From assembly GCA_013433145.1 (NCBI GenBank), contig CM024169.1:13462817-13526816 (forward strand): a stretch of DNA of 64,000 nt, written 5' to 3'. Position 1 is the stretch's first letter, and each line of letters starts with the position of its first letter. The notes under the pieces were generated by a model. That model searched no databases. It worked only from the letters and a program-made list of their open reading frames with translations, and was not told where the DNA came from. This DNA comes from Ascaris suum (taxonomy: Eukaryota > Nematoda > Chromadorea > Rhabditida > Ascarididae). The position numbers and the translations under genes were made by a program. This document shows, piece by piece, positions 1 to 14,158 of this stretch.

Positions 1-3000
1 TAAAAGAAGACAATTCGTTTAATTGAAATGTTTATCACTTAGAAGATAAACGAGATTAATCAAATACTATCATTTTTCATTACATATTTGCTGAGCGAAA
101 AATCTTTCATTACTAAATTTAGAATATAATTTTGCTCATTTATATTTATTAGCAAATAATTATTAATGTTTTTTTAAATGGAAATGAATCGTGCGAAATA
201 TTGCTTCATATGAAGACGATTTTCGAGTAGAATTTCTAAAACAAAGAAAAGGAAGATATTTTTTTTTCCATATATTGTACTGCCAACAAAACTCCCATAA
301 TTTATTGTTTTATTGCCACATTAATAGCATCGAATATATGTTATTTTGTTAAGTTACCTATTCAGGTACCTCACCTATTATTATGGAAAGTTTGAACAAA
401 TGTAATGGCGATTCCGTTTTTTCCCGTTTACTCGAGCAAATCTGATTATATATTAACCGAGGAAATGCTTTGATTAGAGTATAGTCGTGATCTCCTTTGA
501 AACTCAAATCCTTTATTAGCACAAATCCAAATAGCAAAGAACCTCGCAGATGGAACTATGTGTATAGTGAATTGAGGATTGTTGCATAAGAGGTTAATTA
601 TACCTACAAGTGACTGTAGGAAAATTTCAACGTGAAATCATAGAATGACGTCATTTCCGGTACAGATAGCAATAAAGGCTCAATAGTTATCGCATTAATT
701 CGAAAATGAGCTATTCATGGAATTTTAATTAACTATCCATCTGACGCATTGGAATAATTTGGCTGAGTGGATTTTGAAATAAGTTGTCAGGTGAAAATCA
801 CGTGATATTGATAACTTAGATTGTAAGATATACAGTGAAGAAGCTATCGAACTAACGTTCATTTCAAATTTTATAGAATTTCATATATTCATCATACTTT
901 GCAGCATATATAGCAAACTGTTTTTCTTTCTTGAAAAGATTTTTCTTGCATCAATTGAAAAAAAAAAGTCGTTTATCGAATCGACTCGCAGTTATTTAAC
1001 ATAGTACTTTCCGGTTGGTACATTAGGGTACCACGATACCGCGGTATTTTTCCTTCGAATATTCAAAAGATTTGCGGCTAGTTTGAAGAGGGAGACGTTG
1101 GAGATTTGTGCAAAGCAGACTTTACAAAAGACAAACTGAAGTCGAGAATATGTTGAATTTAGCGGAGCTTGTTTCGTCTCCAATCTGTAAAGGGAGGGAG
1201 TTTTTGAGAATTATACCCAGGAGGGCAGGATATTACTTGCTGATCAAATCGAACTTTGATGTACGAACGTACCGGAGTAAAATCATGTTATTCGCTCGAA
1301 AGGGAAGATACGTTATCGCAATACTAAAAAATAGGTTTGTCGTTGCTTTAGGTTAGAAGTCATACAATTCTTGAAGTCGGTGGGGACTACAACTACATGA
1401 ATCCTATAGTTTTGGTAGTCTCTGCATCGGTCACCATGCGTTTTTGATGTTCTTTGCAGCTCGTTTCACCACTCTAGGTGATGGTGGAGGATGGTGGTAT
1501 GGCTTCGCCTAAACGGTTTCAATGTCCCAGCATTTTAGTGATTTCTGAGTAGATTTCAGGGCGGTCCATAATTGGCTTAGATTACTAGTGGTAGTACCTT
1601 TGAGGACTTTTTTTCTAGTATCTGTTGATTTTTTTTAAACTTTTAAAGCATATCCATGTATAATTGGTTGAGGCACAGGAAGCAGAATAGGAATTTACTA
1701 TAAGGGTTATACTTGGTGACATTGTGTGACGCCCAAAATGCGTTATGAATGAAAAGACATCGATGTTGAAGTCAAAAGCCCTTAGCGGCGCTTTGTGATA
1801 AGCTTGTGATATCGTCGATATTGTTCTCCAACTTATCTTCTTTTCGGAAGTTGAACTGGAAGATTATGAGGCAGTTAGTTGAGAAGAATGGATTGGGAAG
1901 AATGAACTCATCCGTTGCTCGCCGCCTGCCTCAGGATAATTTCAGAGGCAAATTTCCTGGTCTCTGAAAAACTTGGCATATCGGCTGGCCTGATTTCTCG
2001 CTTGCTCATCGCCCACATGAAAATCTAGTAGTTTCTATAATGGTTGGCGCTAAAGTAAGGGAAGCACATGTGGAAACGGATTCTACTTTTAGGGTTTTGT
2101 TGCGTGCCCCTGTTACTGCTAAGGGCAGCATAACTACTCTAGAAAGTTGCGCATGATCACTGCTTTTCGATGACATCATGAGAGCTATAAAAAATATGTG
2201 CTTAGGTAAGATTGAATTCATAATTCGTCGTGTTTTTTTCATTGAACATGACTTAATGTTAAATGACGATTTCTGTTTCTTCAGCTGCAAATTGGACTAC
2301 TCTGCGTCGATAGCTGCCTAACTGCTTTTATTGCTATCATCTTAACAACTCTTCTCTTACATTTTAACGAAGCAATCAGATCACCACAATTTATCAACCT
2401 TAACACACGTTCTCTAGCTTCTTCGTAATAATGTCTTCATCATTTTCGCTTTTTTTTGCATAAATTAAGCACCTTATTTTATAAATTAAGCACCTTATTT
2501 TATAGAATATTTTGAGAAAAATATTAAAATTTAAGAAATTAACTCGAAGCATTAGACATTTCATCTTATCAATGAAAAGTTGTTTAACGATTTTGAAAAG
2601 AACTATATTTAAGTAGGAAGAAAAGTAGCGATAGAACTAAAATCGAAGAAACGAGCCAATAGAGCTGATATAATATCAGCTTTTATATTCCACCCATTTC
2701 AGCAACTAGTTTGGTTGTCAGAAACTAATAACGTATGCAATGAATGTTTTTTCTTTTATCGAGTAATCCAATTACCTTCACAATTCCAAAAAAAAAGGTT
2801 CGTTTTTATGCGCTGTTGCAAATCTATTTTGCAACAACGCACGTTTGCATTTGAGTGCATATGCGTGTGTGTTTCTGCTTCCCTGCATAATACCTTCACG
2901 TTGGGAATTATTCATTTACACTCATGGACTTTCCTTAATATCGTACACGACAAAATGATCAGCTGTATTATCATCCATGAGCTTTGCAGGAGTTATTGTC

Positions 3001-4780
3001 GTTCAAGTGTGGGAAAAATTTGCGCGCATTTTACATTCGTTTTTTTATTTTGTAGAGATTGGATTGAAAAAAAATAAAAACAACTAAACTTTTTTGAAAT
3101 CATATGAACAGTCGATTGAATCGATTATAAAGACGTTAAATCACATATTTGTTATTTTTATTAACTTATGGCACCGCTTGATCAGATGTGGAGTGGAAAA
3201 TCGTATATCAAATCAGCTCTTCTTGCAGCGTCTTTAATTGTTTTTTTTTTCTAGCGTAAGGTGAAAATCCGACAGAAGTAAAGTGCATATATGCATACTT
3301 CCGGCATCGTCGGCATATGTTTGGAACTATTTTGTTTTGAAGTATCAAAATATCGAATTATTATGATGGCTCTTGATCTGGATGCCTTTCCAAAAACTGG
3401 TTATAAGCTGGTTTAGATAAATTATTGCGTGCAACTAAGAAGTATATAATGCGAAATTAATGCTATTATGGGGGATCATATTAAAATATAGCCGCAGATA
3501 GGAGATAAAAGAATAAAACGATCATTCATTAAGTTTGTTGTTTATTATGGAAGATTTTCTTGTGTATTCTTTCATCTCACAAGCGATTAAATGATGCTGT
3601 AACATTTAATTAAAAAAGAGAGATGAATATATTAGAGTGAGGCAGAAAATTTCATTATTTTGCCGGGGATTTTTTTTCCTTCATATTTGCCTCTTCTGCA
3701 AATTTCACGCATGATAAATGTTTTCAGTTAAACGGTTGTATATTTGAAGAATACGTTTGAGGATAATATTTATTCCTAGTTTCTTTAAGCTTTTTACGAT
3801 TGTTTAAGCCGAGAAAAAGCTACTACTCTTCTTTGATAGAATACTTCATTCTTTTCCCCCTTACCTCGATGCTTCATGCAAAGTGACACGAAAGGACTTC
3901 CTCTCTCGTTGAGGCTTTATAAATAGAAATTAGTTTTTGGTTGCATTTGTCAATGTGAAGCACATACATGCCATATTGCTTTGAACAGATATGTTCGTCG
4001 AGTGCGAGATCGCTTTCAATATATTGCCTCTCTTCCCCTCCCGCTCTGTGGACACTTGTAAAAGAAGGGAATCCCTGGGCTTATTTTGAAAGTATTACGG
4101 TAGTCCATCGAGATCAGTCGTGTTGACCAATGAAAATCGCTTGCATTGAAAACGAATTTGGAGATAGTTTTTGTATGTTGGTCTTTTACGAGAATCAATG
4201 ATTGGATTGCAAGCCTGTTGACTTTGTAACGACTAGTTGAATGATAGAGAAAAAAAGGATCTTTGAACGAACGTTGCGCGCTAAGTTTTTTGTTTGCATC
4301 CGAATTGGCAAATATTCTTGATGCGATTGCAATGCTCAACGTTGCGCTCATTTTTGCAGCACTCAAAATTGCATCTGAATTCTTATACAGCTAGAGATCA
4401 TCGACTAGACGGTGAATTGCAATGTTCATCAACGAATGCTTAACGATACCTCATTACTAGACACCTCATAGGGCGCATATCTATTTCGAGTTAGTCCCTT
4501 TCTAAAGTTGTCTTCTGTTCTGCACTTACCAAAACTTGCTTCAAATCTGAAGTAACCTTTGCCGACTAAAATTGTCTTGTCGTTGTTGTGAGACGAAGCA
4601 CTTCAATAGATCAAAATAATTTAATGAATGTAACTGTTTGTCCGAAACATCAGAAAAATTGCTTCATGCAATAAAATTTCCGTTTTTTTTAATCTCAATG
4701 CCTGGTGCGTGTGCTTTCAATTCTTATTAGGCTGCAGAGAAATTGCTGTAGTCATGCAATGCTAGGGGTGATATTTCTAT
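1..4780. other. Upstream intergenic region, no supported gene
   Basis: AT-rich with homopolymer T runs. Short open frames near 992-1356 and 2006-2290 have no recognisable domain and no convincing splice sites. The stretch around 1860-2160 is somewhat richer in G+C and could be decayed coding or transposon sequence; I cannot identify it. A 21-bp unit (ATAAATTAAGCACCTTATTTT) is present twice in tandem at 2460-2501. Confidence 0.5.
2460..2501. repeat. 21-bp tandem duplication
   Basis: Two adjacent copies of a 21-base AT-rich unit (taaattaagcaccttatt core) in intergenic DNA. Confidence 0.85.
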
Positions 4781-4889
4781 CGGATCACTGATGCTAGGGG
4801 TGATGTGATATTTTAAAATAGCGATCCGATCAAACGGGATCAGAATTCTGGTTATCGGCATCATCTGTTTGGTGATATTGAGGTCACGG

Positions 4890-6173
4890 TTACGTGCTCT
4901 TGCATCTGCGCTTTAAGTGCACAGCTATGAGCTTTTGCACGTATCAGTACGGGAATAGTGCAGTGCAAAGCATGTTGGCTGTCCATGTCTACGAGGAGAG
5001 CATGCCATCGGCCGTTCGTCCAATTCATTCATTGAGGCATGCCGTAGTGCAGCGCGCTTACTTTGCAACTACATGCGTTCTTGTTCTCGAGTCTACTCGG
5101 CTAAATTGGTTGTTGGTCATCGCACTCACTGTTTTTCGATCCGGAATGACGATGACGGCGAGGCAATATAGAGGAACCCGAGGGTAGCGTAAATCCAGAT
5201 AGTACCGGGTGCAGAAATTCCTTTCCGGGCTTTCAATGAGAGACCGGATGTGCGCAGCAAGAGCATTGCATGGGGTTCGGTCAGTTCAGCCAATCTTAAC
5301 ACGTTTTTTTTTTGAGTAGTCGAACCTACTGGTTGGATGGAGGTGCGGGAACATCACAGACGCGGTTTCTTGGTTGTTTGCACTGACACGAGCAGGGAAG
5401 CTAAAACTCGATCTATGGCTGAATGGCGATACATCAAAGAGCGAGAGTAACATCGACGGCGAGCGTAAAGCGTAACGCAGCGGCGCAGTTCGCATTTGCG
5501 ATGCGTTCGACGTTCAATAAATGCGGCAATAGGCGAGCGCTTGTCGCTTCAGCGAATGTGGGAGGAGTCGCATATAGCACGCATCAGCGGCACGCTCTTC
5601 GTTCGTCTTTTGCTGAGAGTACCTCGATTGCGGCGTTTTGGATCGCCGTTTCGTTCTCTCTCTCCCTCTCCCTCTCCCTCTCTCTGTCTCTCGTTTCGTG
5701 TGTGTCGCCTAGCCGGCATTCCGGCTGTGTTGGATGGGCGTTGTTTGATTGTTGGAACGGTATGGAGCACCACTCCCTCTTACGGTATGCGTGCACTCTT
5801 CTGAAGCACTAGAATTCTACCGTCGAGTTGTGACAGTGCAGCTGACAGCAATCGTCGTCGATTATTCGTTTTTCATCGATCAGTCTTCCGTTCATCTCAT
5901 CGTCATTGCCCATCTTGCATTTTTTGCAATTTCATCCAGTGTGCTTGTTCTATGAACATTTGTCGAGTATAAGTGCACTGAAGTATTCAGATTATTTGCC
6001 ACTTAAGTCTGAATCATCGTTCTAAGAGTGTTGATCAATTAAAACGTTTGATCTACGAAAAAAAAAGGAGAACGTCTTTTGGTAGGGAAATATAGTCGAC
6101 TTGTTGAGGGAATTGTGGTTATTCATCTATTTTGTGGAACGAATTGGAGCGCATTTAATGACGAGAGGAGTCT
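4890..6173 (+). promoter_or_regulatory. Putative daf-12 promoter and 5' leader, GC-rich
   Basis: Compared with its surroundings this stretch is rich in G+C and in CpG (most strongly 5100-5780). It contains a CT tract and ends at the proposed first coding exon. Several overlapping open frames on both strands look like by-products of base composition, since none has a recognisable domain. No TATA box or trans-splice acceptor can be singled out. Promoter function is inferred from position and composition only. Confidence 0.3.
5653..5692. repeat. CT-rich microsatellite
   Basis: An irregular (CT)n/(CCCTCT)n pyrimidine tract on the plus strand within the GC-rich upstream region. It is the source of the Arg/Glu-rich and Ser/Leu-rich open frames here. 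Confidence 0.85.
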
Positions 6174-6236
6174 ATGGAAACAGCGAAGCTGAACAATTTT
6201 CCTGTTGTGCCATGGAGTGCATTCTGTCGAGTCGAG
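6174..6236 (+). CDS. daf-12: daf-12 exon 1 (proposed first coding exon)
   Basis: An ATG at 6174 opens 21 codons (METAKLNN...AFCRVE) that end exactly at a GTAAAT donor in phase 0, the phase needed to enter exon 2 at 16973. An in-frame TGA at 6159-6161 means this is the first ATG in the frame. A second ATG at 6158 in another frame ends in phase 1 and would not join exon 2. The exon lies just 3' of a GC-rich segment that could be the promoter. I see no homology to the C. elegans amino terminus, which is known to vary among isoforms. The exon is supported by position, phase and donor only. Other first exons in the 10.7-kb intron that follows are possible. Confidence 0.45.
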
Positions 6237-9200
6237 GTAAATATGTGCTCAGTTTTTAGCACATCAATCTGCTTATGTCTTGTTTATGCAATAAGTGCAT
6301 CAATTCCCATTTCGAAGACCCTTTGATCTATTTGTTATCAAAACTTTAACGACTCTTCTAAGTTTTCACTTGTTATATGTATTTACTATGATTTAATAGG
6401 CATTATTAGCATTTTTATGAGTTATTCATATTCTCTAAGTCCAGGATGCTTTGCAATAAGCTAGCGTATTCCCGAGCAAGGAGGTGGGATTATATGCCTT
6501 TTTTGCATTCCGACCACCTAACGAACCAGCCGCATAAATGTGCAGATGCAAAATACGTAAATAAGCAATAATTAATGATTATGCAAAATAGTATCTTCAT
6601 TTGTCAATATAAGCTCGATCATTCAAATAAACCTGCAAAGGTTCGTATTTGCTTGTAACACAATGAATGTAAACAAAAACTAGTCGATTTAAATTCAGGT
6701 AAGCTTTTTTCCACATCTAAATGTGCCTAACTCATATCAGAGTTGATGAGGACACTATATGTGAAATGATAGAGAATTTCTCGCTGTTTGCACATTATCC
6801 ATATCAAATTTAAGCTCTACTGCAAGTGGTTCACCAGCTGAAATTGTTGCAGGGATAAGCGCATACGCCCAGAGACAAATCATCTTATAATGCTGCTTTT
6901 ACGAGTGAATTTGCCGAACTATTTGAAGTGCTCTGGGAGGGGATGGGGCAAAAGGATTGTTTCATCTGTTTTATATATAAACTAGCTATATTTATTAATC
7001 GGTCTCACAGTCAATTCTGGACTCATATATTCCATCGTCCAATGCATTCCACGTTATCTTCTCTCAACTTTTGTTTTGAAGTTTTCGTTACGCAGTGTGA
7101 AATACTCTTTTATTTGGGAGGAGGGGTGGAGGACATAGCAGTAAGAGAATTAGTTGCGCATGCAGTGGCATTTTTTTGCCTGTTTAGATGTTTTGGATAT
7201 AGTTGACTTACTTGGCCTCTTAACTAGGATCGTATTCTGTGCTGTTGCGCTGTCGGCGAAACACGTTGCTAGATTATGCAACGAGTTATTCTTTCATGGT
7301 CGCTTAAGCGCGTTTGCAGTGAGGATTGTGGAAAGAAAACCAAGCTGAAAATGCCTTATAATGTTGGATATGCTAGAAGTCTTTACCTGGATATGATTAC
7401 CTGTGGGCAAATGTTAGTTGCCTAATTGCTGCATATAGGTGTCGTGATTAACTGATTTCCCAATATCGCGATATGAGCATAGATCGAGCTCGCATTTTGC
7501 ATGAATTTTTTATATTTGGATCCTTCATTTTTGCTTTTATATACATTAGAACCCGTTTTCTTTGTTTCTTTTGATAGCATGTCGTATTGTAACCGCATTA
7601 CTTTGTAACTGCTTTCGACTTTGAAAATTAAGCCCTTAATTTACTCGTCATAAATAAGTCTATTATGTAAATAAGTCTATTATGTAAATGCAAAAAATCT
7701 TTCGGTTGTCATGTTTGGAGAGGAACCAATAAGTTTCATTAATTTTTTTAAAGCCATATATTAGGAGCATCTTTATATATTTTTACTCGCTTATTTCCCT
7801 TCGCTTTGATTATTCAACGACTATGCGATTGATTTAAATGCATAGTCGAAATATAAAATTCTTTTATGATATGATATTTGCATATATATTTGCATATCTT
7901 ATCGGAATGAGCCAGACGGATGAATATAGATTTCCTCCTAGCGTATCTCTCAGTGCTTTCTTGAAATAGCTCATCCTTTCGTTCATATTCCATGCTCGGA
8001 TCGTTTCATGCATAATCTAGTGAGTGTAAACTGTTTTTTTTTTCAGATTCAATCAACTTATGATTAATTGATTTTTTTTTAATCGAATTTATGCACATTG
8101 AAATTGGCAACGATAGAATTTCTTCGAATTTATGCTTTTGCATTACTTTTTTGTATTAGAAAGTTTTTTTTTGAATGTTTTTTTTAAAGTGTTGCAATTG
8201 CATTTGATGGTTATTCTTGTAGAGATGATATATGAGAAGTATTCATGAGTACTTGAAATGATTTTTCGTTTTCAGTTATTATTGAGTCATGAAAATTGAG
8301 AAACAAAAAGGTCTAGTTCTTGCAATGATAAACTCTATTTGCTCTCTTTGTCCTCTTTGCAATTTCACTCGTAACTTTTGTGTTTAATAATATCGTTGCG
8401 CAAATCGATGAAATTAATAAAATTTCTTCGATGGCCTTATAGTTTAATTATCCATAATGTAAGCAGACTTCTTTATTTCACTGTTTTTACATAATATTGT
8501 CAGTAAACTTCTTTAGTGTTTATGTAAGCTGCTGAGGTGAAATTAGTATATAAGGAACACTTTCTAGTGCATGTGGCTTGTGTGATCGAAACGGCTCAAG
8601 CTAGCTGAATCGTGGAAAAAACCTTTCGCCTGTTGAGTTTCTGATCGTCGATCATCCACCATTCACGTTCACAGGTTAAATCAGTCGCTGGTTGGGAAAA
8701 TAGGTGAAAAATGCTGGATTTGTCGGATGCGCATAACGCATTTCCGCTAAATCTTGATGACTGCGTCTTTATGAAGTTTGTAGTGTTCCATTTTTGCTCG
8801 AAAGTCTGACAATTATAAGTTGTACTATACGCGCTTTAAAATATAGAGAGGTTTATCGAAGAGCGTTATTATCTAGTGCTGACTCATTTGGAATGCTCCA
8901 ATTGTGTATTATTACCTTGTCTAATTTGTGATACTAGATTATTAGGGAATATCCAGAAATGCTTCACTCATATCACTTCTCGAAAAGTTAATTGCGATCT
9001 GTGCTGATGATTTTATAATATCAGGATGGAAATCTTTAAATTGAAATCATAGGTCTGTCGCAAGCGGAAATTTTTTGTAATTTTATGGCATAAAAATGTG
9101 CGCGATTTTTCCGACGTTCAACTCTTAGAAATATTTCATTTTTTTTTTCGTTCTCATAGTCGACAAGGGCATCAATTACAGCTGATCAAAAAATGCTGAT

Positions 9201-12200
9201 TGCAACACAAGCAATTTTCCGAACAGCTTTCAGTTCTGTATTGTACGAGCTTGGTAACTGCGTCTTGCTGGCATAGTTAGTGCATCGACTTTCGCTTTCA
9301 TACCGCGGCTGTTCGTTTGATCTTCGTACTTTTGCTCTTTCGCATTTATTGACTATTACTTTGCGGAGATTTTTATATATCGCTGCTTTTCCTCATTTGG
9401 ATTTTTGCAAATTCTAACACCTTGTGATATTGAAATAGATGTGTGTCTTACAGATAATAGATGTGTTACACATAACAAGTATATGTGCTATAGATAATAG
9501 ATACATGTTCTAGATAATAGTATATTTATATTGTTTTTTTTTTTTTTTTGATATGAGACCGCTGATAGGACTGATTAGTCGGGATAGTGTATTTTTGCGC
9601 GATGAGAAATAAACTGGTGATACCTTTCATAGGTATTATTAATCAAAGAATGATATTTTTGATTTTCTCGAAATGAAGCATACGCAACAACTAATTACCT
9701 ATGACAATGGCATCTTAAAATATCATTAATTTATTGTTTATTAGCCATTACTTACTATATTTATTGATAGTAACTTTCGTATGAATTTTGATTTTTTTTT
9801 TTAATGAGATTTTCGGATGCAATCGGTAAATAGTTTGTGAAAATTTTTCTTTGGAACATTATAATTGATTGTTTTGTTTATTTCATCGCTATGTTCTTTG
9901 ATCGTTATTTCAGTTTGCATAAAAATAGCGCATTTCTCTTTTTAAAAATTTTCTTTCGCTCTCAGAGATTCCTTATATAAGTTGAGGCAAAAAAAAAGAA
10001 ATTATCAGCACATTTTCGATTTGCACGTATGAAGATTTTTCTTTTTTTTTTCTAATATTTGCAATCATAGATTATATGATGATTGCTTAATGATTGTATT
10101 GATGATTGCATTTTGATTGCATTTTTTTTTTTTTTTGCAATACTTTAATGCTTAATGCTTTTACTATATGTGTTGATTTGAGCGGGTATTCTTTCAGTCG
10201 AATAGAGGTTTTTCTCTCTCTTTTTTTTTGCACTTTTATGCGATTTTCTATCACGATCGCTTTGTTGCGATCTTTTTTTTTTTTGATGTTTTGCCAATAC
10301 ATGTTTTAATAAAATAAATATTTCTAAATTTCATCCATTTCATAATAATATTCATAGTTATGAATCTTCAAATATATCTAAATAAATCATACTTTTGCGG
10401 AAATAATTATAGAAGATGGCTTTTTTTTTTGAAAATTATATAAGTTATTAGTGATGAAATAAACGAAAAGATGAATTATTAGATTGTAGACATTTGAATA
10501 ATTTCGTCAGTAATCATCGACTTTGATAATATTTTTGCTTCCATTTTCCATCCATAATTTACTATTTTCAATATTGCTCAACGAATGAATCTAGAATTCT
10601 TTTGTAGAAATGAATTCATCAAATAATATTTTCGAATTATATTCTCAATTGATTTTTGGAATCTTATTTCTTAGGGAAGAAAGTTCTTACGTCTGTATTT
10701 TTCAAAAATATTAAGAAATTCCACATCTTTATTTCTATTTTCATTTCTATTTTTTATGCATTCTTTTCATCTTCAAATTTTGTTGAATAGAAAATGTCTC
10801 TTCGTTTCAATGCGAATTTTTTTTTTTTTCTATATGGAACGCAATAAATTTCTGAACTTTGGTTGAGTTACAGTAACGCATTTATCATAGAGCTCGTTTA
10901 AGATCATCGATGTTTACTGTTACGATTTAGGGGCCATTTTCTTTTCTTTTGCATAATGTTCCTCATTAACGTTCTCTTTTTTTTTTTTTTGCTTTCTCTC
11001 TCTCTCTCTCGCAAAGACATACCATCAACATTTTGCACATCATTTGTAATCGAAACGAAGTAAACTTCTCTCCCCCTAATACATCACTATTTCTTGACAT
11101 CGTTTAACCAACGAATAGTATCTAATTTACCTGAGGTATTGGTTGTCGGTTTGGTTGTTATTACTTTGATTATAAATTAGGTAATCTTGTATTGGAGGGA
11201 GATGACTTGCAGGTATGCTTGATTGAAAAGGTATTGCAGTTAGTGGAGGAGATGATTGAAAAGTTGGCTATGAGTGGAAAGGTATCGCAGGTATGCTTTG
11301 TAAGCGCTTTTGCAGACATATCTAACAAATTTGCATTAGGGCGGTGCTGTGCATGCTTGCAGATATTTATGTGCGTCTGCGACTGCATAACAGTTTAAGT
11401 GGTTCGCCATAGCTGTTGGTAAGTGGGGAGTAGAACCTCTGCTAGAAGGAAATGCAGGAGGCGATTGAGGTAATCGTTGATTATACCTGAACAAATAGGC
11501 TACATGAGTGGGAAGTAAAGATGTAACACCTTTAATATATACCACGATAAATTGCAAGCGGAAGTGTGATTTAAAGGTTCGATCATTACTATCCAAAACG
11601 GTCAACTCGAAAATCATTGAAGAAGCTAGAATTAAGAAATTGAAATTTAGCTAGCATAAAGTATACCATATATTAACTTAATACACCATATTTATCGCTG
11701 ATTAGAGCAATTTCAAGCGGAATTATAAACATTCAGGAGAGAGGAAAGAAATTTTTATGTACATCTTTTTCAGTCGCATTTTCATTTCACTTCGGTCGAA
11801 TAAAAGGGAAAAGAATTTCTGTGGAAGATTTATGTGAATGATCCGATCTATTAAAATCGTTTTGTAGATTCTTTTTTTCCTTATTATCTTTGAAAGCAAT
11901 TCACTTAAATAGGATCCAGAAATGAAAGCTGACGTTTTTATACACGAATGTGCTATGCTTACATGAAACAACTAACAGCTGGTTTGGACGCGATGCTGTT
12001 AATCGTCATAGATAAGATATATCAGGATTGTGCATTTGCCAGTATATTGAACTTGAGAGCACATCCCACCGATTTCTTTTGATAAAAGCAATAAGGTTAG
12101 CGATGTGGTGCGGATGTTAAGCTGAAGTGGAACGTTGAGTGCTGTAAAGCGAACGTTTGCTACAACACATCAGGGTGGTGGAAGAGGAAGAGTATGTTGC

Positions 12201-14070
12201 TTCAATATCTATCACTATCACTTGTTCATATGTGATGTTGGAAGGCGTTCAGTTCGGGTCCTAGCAATATAACGCTAATTTTAAATCCTTTCAAATATTA
12301 TGCTGCGAGTCGAACACCTTCCACCTTCATACAAAACCTCAGGGAATCTCTTCCTCCTTCTTTACTATATTTTTGAAGATTCAGAAATATGGATACAATG
12401 CAAAGAGAATAACTGATACTAATATGCAGCACCATAGCTTCATAGTCAGTTGCAATTGCATCATGATGTCGAAAGCGTCGTAATTGTGAGCTTTTGCCAA
12501 TCGAAACTGGAGTAGTCAGTCGGGTAGCAGCAGTGAACGCACATCGCCCGCCTACCGTAATCTGTTGCGAACGACGATTGATTATATGAAAGAGGGCGGC
12601 GCAGCCGGTGTGCTCAGAGGCCGCTTTCCGGACTGTGATCGTCCGTTTCGCCGAGGACATATAACGATCGGTCGAGAGGGCGCGTATGGAACTTGTTTAT
12701 TCACTACGTGTTACGTGTTCCACGCGCATACACAAACACGTATACGCACATAGAGTGCGTGCGTGAGCGCAAATACGCATATAAAACCGGCATATATGTG
12801 GCGGTTCGATACAGTAAGACGGCAAGAGAAATAAGCCTCCACTTCCGGATGGCAATTGGGATTGAAGAATTTGAATGATTCTCAGCTGAAGGCTCCAATT
12901 TTTCCAAAATAGTTGGCTTCCAATTGGCTTTCATTTTTTATGTTAGATGATCACTTCGTTATGTTTATCTATTTTAGTTTTTTTTCCTAGCTGAACGGCA
13001 GATGCAGCATGATTTGAATTTCTTTTTATTTATTAGTCAGCTATAGGCTAAAGCATTATATGCACAAGACACAAAGCTAGTGAATTTATGCTGGTCTGAG
13101 AATATTTCAACTGCGTAACGCTATATAATTTTACTGTTGCATGTGTTATAACACGTCTACTTTCTTTCTTGTTTTTGGATATGTAAATGTGTTGGTTTTG
13201 GGTTCTATAGAATTGATCCTTAGTTAATATCCTCCCCCCCCCCCCCCAAGGCTATAAATTACTTGACGATAATTCCAACAAACAAGCATGTTTTCAAGCA
13301 TTCAAATCACTTATACCCCTTTGTAATATGCTTCACTTTGCACAGGTGTCATATGAATGCGATCTTCGCACAAATTCTCTAACGATCTAATGGCATGTCG
13401 CTGTATCTGTGTATGTCTACATGTGATACGTATGTATATTTTTGAAAATTACCATAAGGTCTTTTATGTTCAGTAATCTTTTTCTCTTTTCATAATCAAA
13501 CAGTTCCAATTATATTGCACCTAAAATTTAGCATTTGTATGGACTTTTGCAAATTTACATTCGTATGAGAATCGCTAAAATTAGAGCAATAAAAATTGAA
13601 TTGATATACTATAAATTCGAAATATGCATTTATATTCACTCCAAATATTGCCGTTCATAATGATCTGTCGGCTTCGAAAATAATTGAGCAAAAAAAAAGG
13701 TTGCATGCATTTTACGCTCAGTTGAATTTCCATTTACGCTAACCAATTTGTAAAAAGTGAACATTTTTTAATTTAAAGAAAAAAACGATTTTTTTTTTCA
13801 AATAGTTGTCAAGATTTTCATAAACAATTGCATCAGATTGAATGCGAATGTAATGCAGTTAATGCATGCGTTCTCTTGTTTGTCTTCTATATAGTCTCAT
13901 TGGGTTTATCATGAGGATTTGTTGATTCGCACAGCTTCTTACCAAGCAACTTCCGTAGGGTGTTTTCCCATCTGTTTAATTGACCACTTCGGTTTTCATA
14001 GCTGTTTGACCATTGTAGGTTGTCTCGATTTGTTGTAATAATAGAGGATCGATGTATATCATTGTTTTAG

Positions 14071-14158
<88 letters not shown>

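Noticed and set aside
5286..5812. Several overlapping frames rich in Arg/Glu or Ser/Leu
   Set aside because: CT microsatellite and GC-rich composition explain them; all frames are open at once.
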